The notes under the pieces are model-generated. The model had not been told where the DNA came from and ran no database searches. It worked only from the letters and a program-made list of their open reading frames with translations. A stretch of 64,000 nucleotides of DNA from Devosia equisanguinis (GTDB taxonomy: Bacteria > Pseudomonadota > Alphaproteobacteria > Rhizobiales > Devosiaceae), in contig NZ_UZWD01000022.1 in assembly GCF_900631955.1 (NCBI RefSeq), positions 1 to 64,000 of the forward strand, written 5' to 3'. Made by a program: the position numbers and the translations under genes. Positions 61,181-64,000 of this stretch are shown piece after piece. Position 1 is the stretch's first letter. Every line of letters begins with the position of its first letter.

Positions 61181-62188
61181 CTACGTGACGCCGCCGCCGC
61201 AGGATTGGCGCACCACCAACTGGCAGGCCAGCTTGCGCAGGCCGGGCGTCACCGCCTCCCCGCGCGCCAGCGCCAGGACCAGCCGCCCAGCCTCCCGCCC
61301 CAGCTGCTTGAGATTCATGTCGACCGTGGTCAAAGGCGGGCGTGTCGCCGCTGCCACGATCTCCCAATTGTCGAATCCGACCACGGAAACCTCCGCGGGC
61401 ACGCTGACGCCCCGCTCGCGCAGCGCATCGCAGACGCCTCGGGCAATCTGGTCATTGCCGCAAAATATCGCGTCCGGCTGGCTGGCGCTGGCTTGCCACA
61501 GGCGCCGGACCGCCTCATGCCCCCAAGCCTCGGACCAGTTTCCAAACAGCACCTGGCCATCGGGCCCAACGACCTCGCGAAAAGCCCCTGTCCGCTCCTG
61601 CACGGAAGCGAAGCTGCCCGGCCCCGTCACATGCACAATGCGCCGACGGCCCAGACCACGCAGCCACTGCACCGCCTCGCGCGCACCCTGCGCATCGTCC
61701 GAGACCAAACGCACCGCATCATCAGGTCCTTCGGTGAAGGCATAAACCACCGGGATACTGAGATTGGTCAGATCCACCTGCAGGCGCCGATCGATTCTTT
61801 TGCCCGAGGCGATAATGCCATCGACCTGTTTGTCGAGCAGCGCATCGACATGAACGCGCGCCAATTGGGGATCGTCCTCGATCGTGCACAAAAACACCGA
61901 GACTCCCTCATCCACCAGTGCTTCCGACACGCCCGCCATCAGCGGCAGCGTAAAACGCCCATAGGTGTCATTGGTCAAAAGCCCGATCGTAAAACTGCGC
62001 TTGCTCAAAAGCGCCCGCGCCATGGCATTGGGCCGAAAACCCAGCTCCGCCGCCACTTGGCGAACGCGCTGCCGCGTTTCCTCCGCCATGCGGCCGGTAT
62101 CGTTCAATGCCTTCGAAGCGGTCGCAATACTGACCCCTGCGGCCTGCGCCACTTCATAAATCCGCACCCGAGCAGGAGACAAAGCCAC
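61181..62188 (-). CDS. LacI-family regulator of the glycosidase locus
   Basis: I choose GTG 62188 (MALSPARVRIYEVAQ), with AAAAGG nine bases upstream, rather than the longer frame to 62275. The 335-residue protein has the LacI helix-turn-helix YEVAQAAGVSIATASKALN and hinge, and a sugar-sensing core (SFTIGLLTNDTYGRF near 65; DAIFCGNDQIARGVC near 238; VVGFDNWEIVAA near 267). It lies upstream of the GH127 gene on the same strand, 176 bases away, so it may share its transcript or regulate it. Palindromes just ahead of its start are likely self-operators. Confidence 0.92.
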   Translation of the reverse strand: MALSPARVRIYEVAQAAGVSIATASKALNDTGRMAEETRQRVRQVAAELGFRPNAMARALLSKRSFTIGLLTNDTYGRFTLPLMAGVSEALVDEGVSVFLCTIEDDPQLARVHVDALLDKQVDGIIASGKRIDRRLQVDLTNLSIPVVYAFTEGPDDAVRLVSDDAQGAREAVQWLRGLGRRRIVHVTGPGSFASVQERTGAFREVVGPDGQVLFGNWSEAWGHEAVRRLWQASASQPDAIFCGNDQIARGVCDALRERGVSVPAEVSVVGFDNWEIVAAATRPPLTTVDMNLKQLGREAGRLVLALARGEAVTPGLRKLACQLVVRQSCGGGVT

Positions 62189-62190
62189 TT

Positions 62191-62227
62191 GAGAAAACCT
62201 TTTCTCATTTTGGGTAAAGCTTTTCTC
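62191..62227 (-). promoter_or_regulatory. Probable LacI-type operators
   Basis: gagaaaa-cc-ttttctc (62191-62206) is a perfect 7-bp dyad, and 62212-62227 holds a related, less symmetric copy (gggtaaagcttttctc). Both precede the LacI start and suggest autoregulation. Confidence 0.65.
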
Positions 62228-62325
62228 CACTTCCGTCAATGGTTGGCAGATGTGCCCGATCGAATGGGGCAACAAGCAACCGTGCCAAGACGGCCGACCC
62301 GTGACAGCAATGTTCTGGAAAAGAC

Positions 62326-62402
62326 TGGTAGCGGAGGAGGGATTTGAACCCCCGACACACGGATTATGATTCCGCTGCTCTAACCAACTGAGCTACTCCG
62401 CC
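62326..62402 (-). tRNA. tRNA-Met (anticodon CAT), elongator type; Ile2 possible
   Basis: 77 nt. The acceptor arms GGCGGAG and CTCCGCT pair with one G-U at the end; the D-arm is AGCTCAGTTGGTTAGAGC; the anticodon loop atcataa has CAT (plus-strand complement 62366-62368); the T-arm is GGGGGTTCAAATCCC; CCA is encoded. The CAT anticodon also occurs in the lysidine-modified isoleucine tRNA; the stem bases look more like elongator methionine. It lacks the GGG/CCC anticodon stem of the initiator. Confidence 0.93.
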
Positions 62403-62438
62403 CCAAGGGCTTGTCGATCTGACGACCGATGCGGGCCT

Positions 62439-62467
62439 TACTAAGTTTATGCGCCTTGCCGTGTCAA
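62439..62467 (-). promoter_or_regulatory. Promoter of tRNA-Met, overlapping the udgX stop
   Basis: Minus strand TTGACA (62467-62462), 17-bp spacer, TTAGTA (62444-62439). The -35 box lies across the last codons of the upstream udgX gene. Confidence 0.65.
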
Positions 62468-63927
62468 GCGCCATGCACGGCGCGAGCCGAATTTTCCAGC
62501 GCTTCGATCATCTCGCGCACCACGGCGAGATCGGCTTCGAACTTGGCACGTTCGCGCTGGCGACTTTCCACGTCTGGGATGCGCAGGAGATAGGAAGGGT
62601 GATTGGTGATAAAGAGAACGGAGCCATCCGGCAAAGTCATGGGCTGGCCGCGCATCTTGCTGATGGTGACGCTGGCCTTGCCCAGCAGGCTCTGCGCCGC
62701 AGTGGCGCCCAATGCCACGATCACCTTGGGCCGCACAAAGTCTCGCTCGAGATTGAGCCAGAATTTGCAGGCCTGCACTTCCCCACCGTCCGGGCGCTGG
62801 TGAATGCGCCGCTTGCCGCGCGGCTCGAACTTGAAGTGCTTTACGGCATTGGTGACATAAACCTTGTTGCGATCGATCCCGACTTTTTCGATGACCTCGT
62901 CGAGCACCTGACCCGCCGGGCCCACAAACGGCCTGCCCTGCAAATCCTCCTGGTCGCCGGGCTGTTCGCCGACAAACATCACCTCGGCACGCTCCGGACC
63001 TTGGCCGAACACCGCCTGGGTGGCATGTTCATAAAGTGGGCAACGCTTGCATGCCTGGACGGCTGCCCCAGCATCGCCCAGCGAATGCACACTATCCACC
63101 GGCTCGACAGTTTCGAGCTTGCGGCGCAGGTGTCGGGCAGGCGGCTGGGTGGCGGCGCGGGCGATCATCTCCTCCTCCATCGCCTTGGCGTTGCGGACGA
63201 GAGGTTCAATGAGCGCCGCTTCGGGAAGGTTGCGCCAATATTTCACCGGCATTTCGCTCTTCATCATCGCGACCTTGAGCCGGGCCGGGTTGAAAATCGA
63301 GGCATAATAGGTCTTCCAATCCTCTTCGACCGCATCTTCGGCCGGCACGTCAGTCTTCGTGCCACCCGGCCCGAAAGCGAGCCTGTCGGTATCCCACCAG
63401 GCGCTGGCATAGGGTGTGACAATGCCCCAATGCATGCCGGCAAAACGCCGGGCGAAAAATGGTGCGGTTGCCTCCAGCACATAGTGATCGGGCTCGAACC
63501 AGGCGACGAAACGCTCGGCGCCGGCATCGTTGCGCAGTTCGCGGAAGCGCACGAAAGCCTTCATCTTGTGGGCATCGCGACGCACTGCCGACGCCATGCG
63601 GGACAGGGCGCTGATATCCCGATCAGCGGCATCGGCCAGCAATTGCGGTGCTGACTGCAGTCGCCAGAGCAGGCGGTAGAGCAGCGCAAACCGCTCGGGC
63701 TCAGCATGCTGTAACACCGAGGAAGCCAGCTCGATAAAGCCCCGTGGCACCGTCCCCACCGCACCTTCGGCCACCGCCGGCAACGCGTCGTCACCGAACA
63801 GTTCCCCCACCGCGTCGCCCTGTTGCCAGACCACATCTTCCGGCGCGACACCTGCCGCGAGGAGGCGCCGGGCGTGGCTACGCCATTCCCCGAGATCATT
63901 GGGGCGCTCAAGCCGGACGCGATACAT
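62464..63927 (-). CDS. DUF4130-UdgX fusion: uracil-DNA-binding glycosylase with DUF4130 domain
   Basis: A 487-residue fusion. The N-terminal part (about 1-260) is the DUF4130-type domain (TIGR03915-like) that normally pairs with a radical-SAM protein. The C-terminal part (about 285-480) is a UdgX domain: GEQPGDQED at 320-328 (family motif A), the KRRIH loop at 372-376 whose His376 forms a covalent bond with uracil-containing DNA in MsmUdgX, and NHPSYLL near 433. Iron-sulfur cysteines C293 and C296 and C387 are present; at the fourth family-4 position there is a His in VKHFKF. The TGA of the upstream gene overlaps its ATG (TGATG). Confidence 0.93.
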   Translation of the reverse strand: MYRVRLERPNDLGEWRSHARRLLAAGVAPEDVVWQQGDAVGELFGDDALPAVAEGAVGTVPRGFIELASSVLQHAEPERFALLYRLLWRLQSAPQLLADAADRDISALSRMASAVRRDAHKMKAFVRFRELRNDAGAERFVAWFEPDHYVLEATAPFFARRFAGMHWGIVTPYASAWWDTDRLAFGPGGTKTDVPAEDAVEEDWKTYYASIFNPARLKVAMMKSEMPVKYWRNLPEAALIEPLVRNAKAMEEEMIARAATQPPARHLRRKLETVEPVDSVHSLGDAGAAVQACKRCPLYEHATQAVFGQGPERAEVMFVGEQPGDQEDLQGRPFVGPAGQVLDEVIEKVGIDRNKVYVTNAVKHFKFEPRGKRRIHQRPDGGEVQACKFWLNLERDFVRPKVIVALGATAAQSLLGKASVTISKMRGQPMTLPDGSVLFITNHPSYLLRIPDVESRQRERAKFEADLAVVREMIEALENSARAVHGA

Positions 63928-64000
63928 CAGAACAACACCAATTGCTCGGGCGGCGGCGCCAGTTTCTGGCGCAGCTTGGCGTCGTCGGTGAGCCCGCCGG
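63927..64000 (-). CDS. Upstream partner gene, C-terminal end only (probably radical-SAM repair protein)
   Basis: The minus strand has an open frame from the window's right edge ending at TGA 63929-63927, whose last 24 codons encode GGLTDDAKLRQKLAPPPEQLVLF. The stop overlaps the udgX start by one base. Known DUF4130-UdgX genes are preceded by a SplB-like radical-SAM protein (TIGR03916), and this tail fits its C-terminus, but only 24 residues are visible, so the product is inferred from context. Confidence 0.5.
   Translation of the reverse strand, partial: GGLTDDAKLRQKLAPPPEQLVLF

Overview
The window looks like chromosomal DNA of an alphaproteobacterium of the order Hyphomicrobiales (Rhizobiales). 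Devosia or a close relative is my best guess, from overall protein flavour rather than a database match. G+C is high by eye. Supporting evidence is a RirA-type iron regulator with its three cysteines, a rhizobial-style Fur/Mur beside tsaB-rimI, a RegB/RegA (ActS/ActR) pair, FrcBCA and Ugp transporters, a DUF2852 protein, and gene neighbourhoods such as uppP/GST/queG. Many genes start with TTG or GTG, and infC appears to start with AUU.

Layout. 1-6 kb: a MotA-like/OmpA-like channel pair (first gene cut by the window edge), a repeat-rich gap, then pal-cpoB-tilS and argB. 6-20 kb: a TauE/SafE permease, a TetR-MFS efflux operon with a clear operator, ilvA, an unknown exported protein, a HAD nucleotidase, an aldo/keto reductase, a MerR/ZntA metal-efflux pair, and LysR/mmsA. 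20-31 kb: a secreted hypothetical protein, a LolD/YbbAP-like ABC pair, a lytic transglycosylase, an orphan LacI regulator, the ABC-F protein Uup with a probable structured small RNA or leader upstream, rirA, an HU/IHF protein and an NDUFA9-like protein. 31-45 kb is mostly housekeeping: tRNA-Leu, lnt, tsaB-rimI-fur-plsC, pncB, an AlkX/YcaQ-like glycosylase, infC, queG-SDR-GNAT, a GST and uppP. 45-49 kb: DUF2852, regB-regA and a flavoprotein.

49-62 kb is a carbon-uptake region. A ugpBAEC importer operon ends in a TIM-barrel isomerase. A frcBCA monosaccharide importer is divergent from a ROK regulator. A GH127 beta-L-arabinofuranosidase follows with its own LacI regulator, which has palindromes at its promoter. 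The window ends with tRNA-Met(CAT) and a two-gene repair operon: a DUF4130-UdgX fusion and the last 24 codons of an upstream gene that I infer to be its radical-SAM partner.

A family of G/C-rich palindromic repeats (core CTCCCCCTTCTTCAGGGGGAG) recurs only between genes, and a second family is built on CCCTCGGG palindromes. I see no prophage, transposase, CRISPR array or obvious defence island. The most interesting items are the UdgX operon, the structured RNA between rirA and uup, the repeat families and the AUU start of infC.
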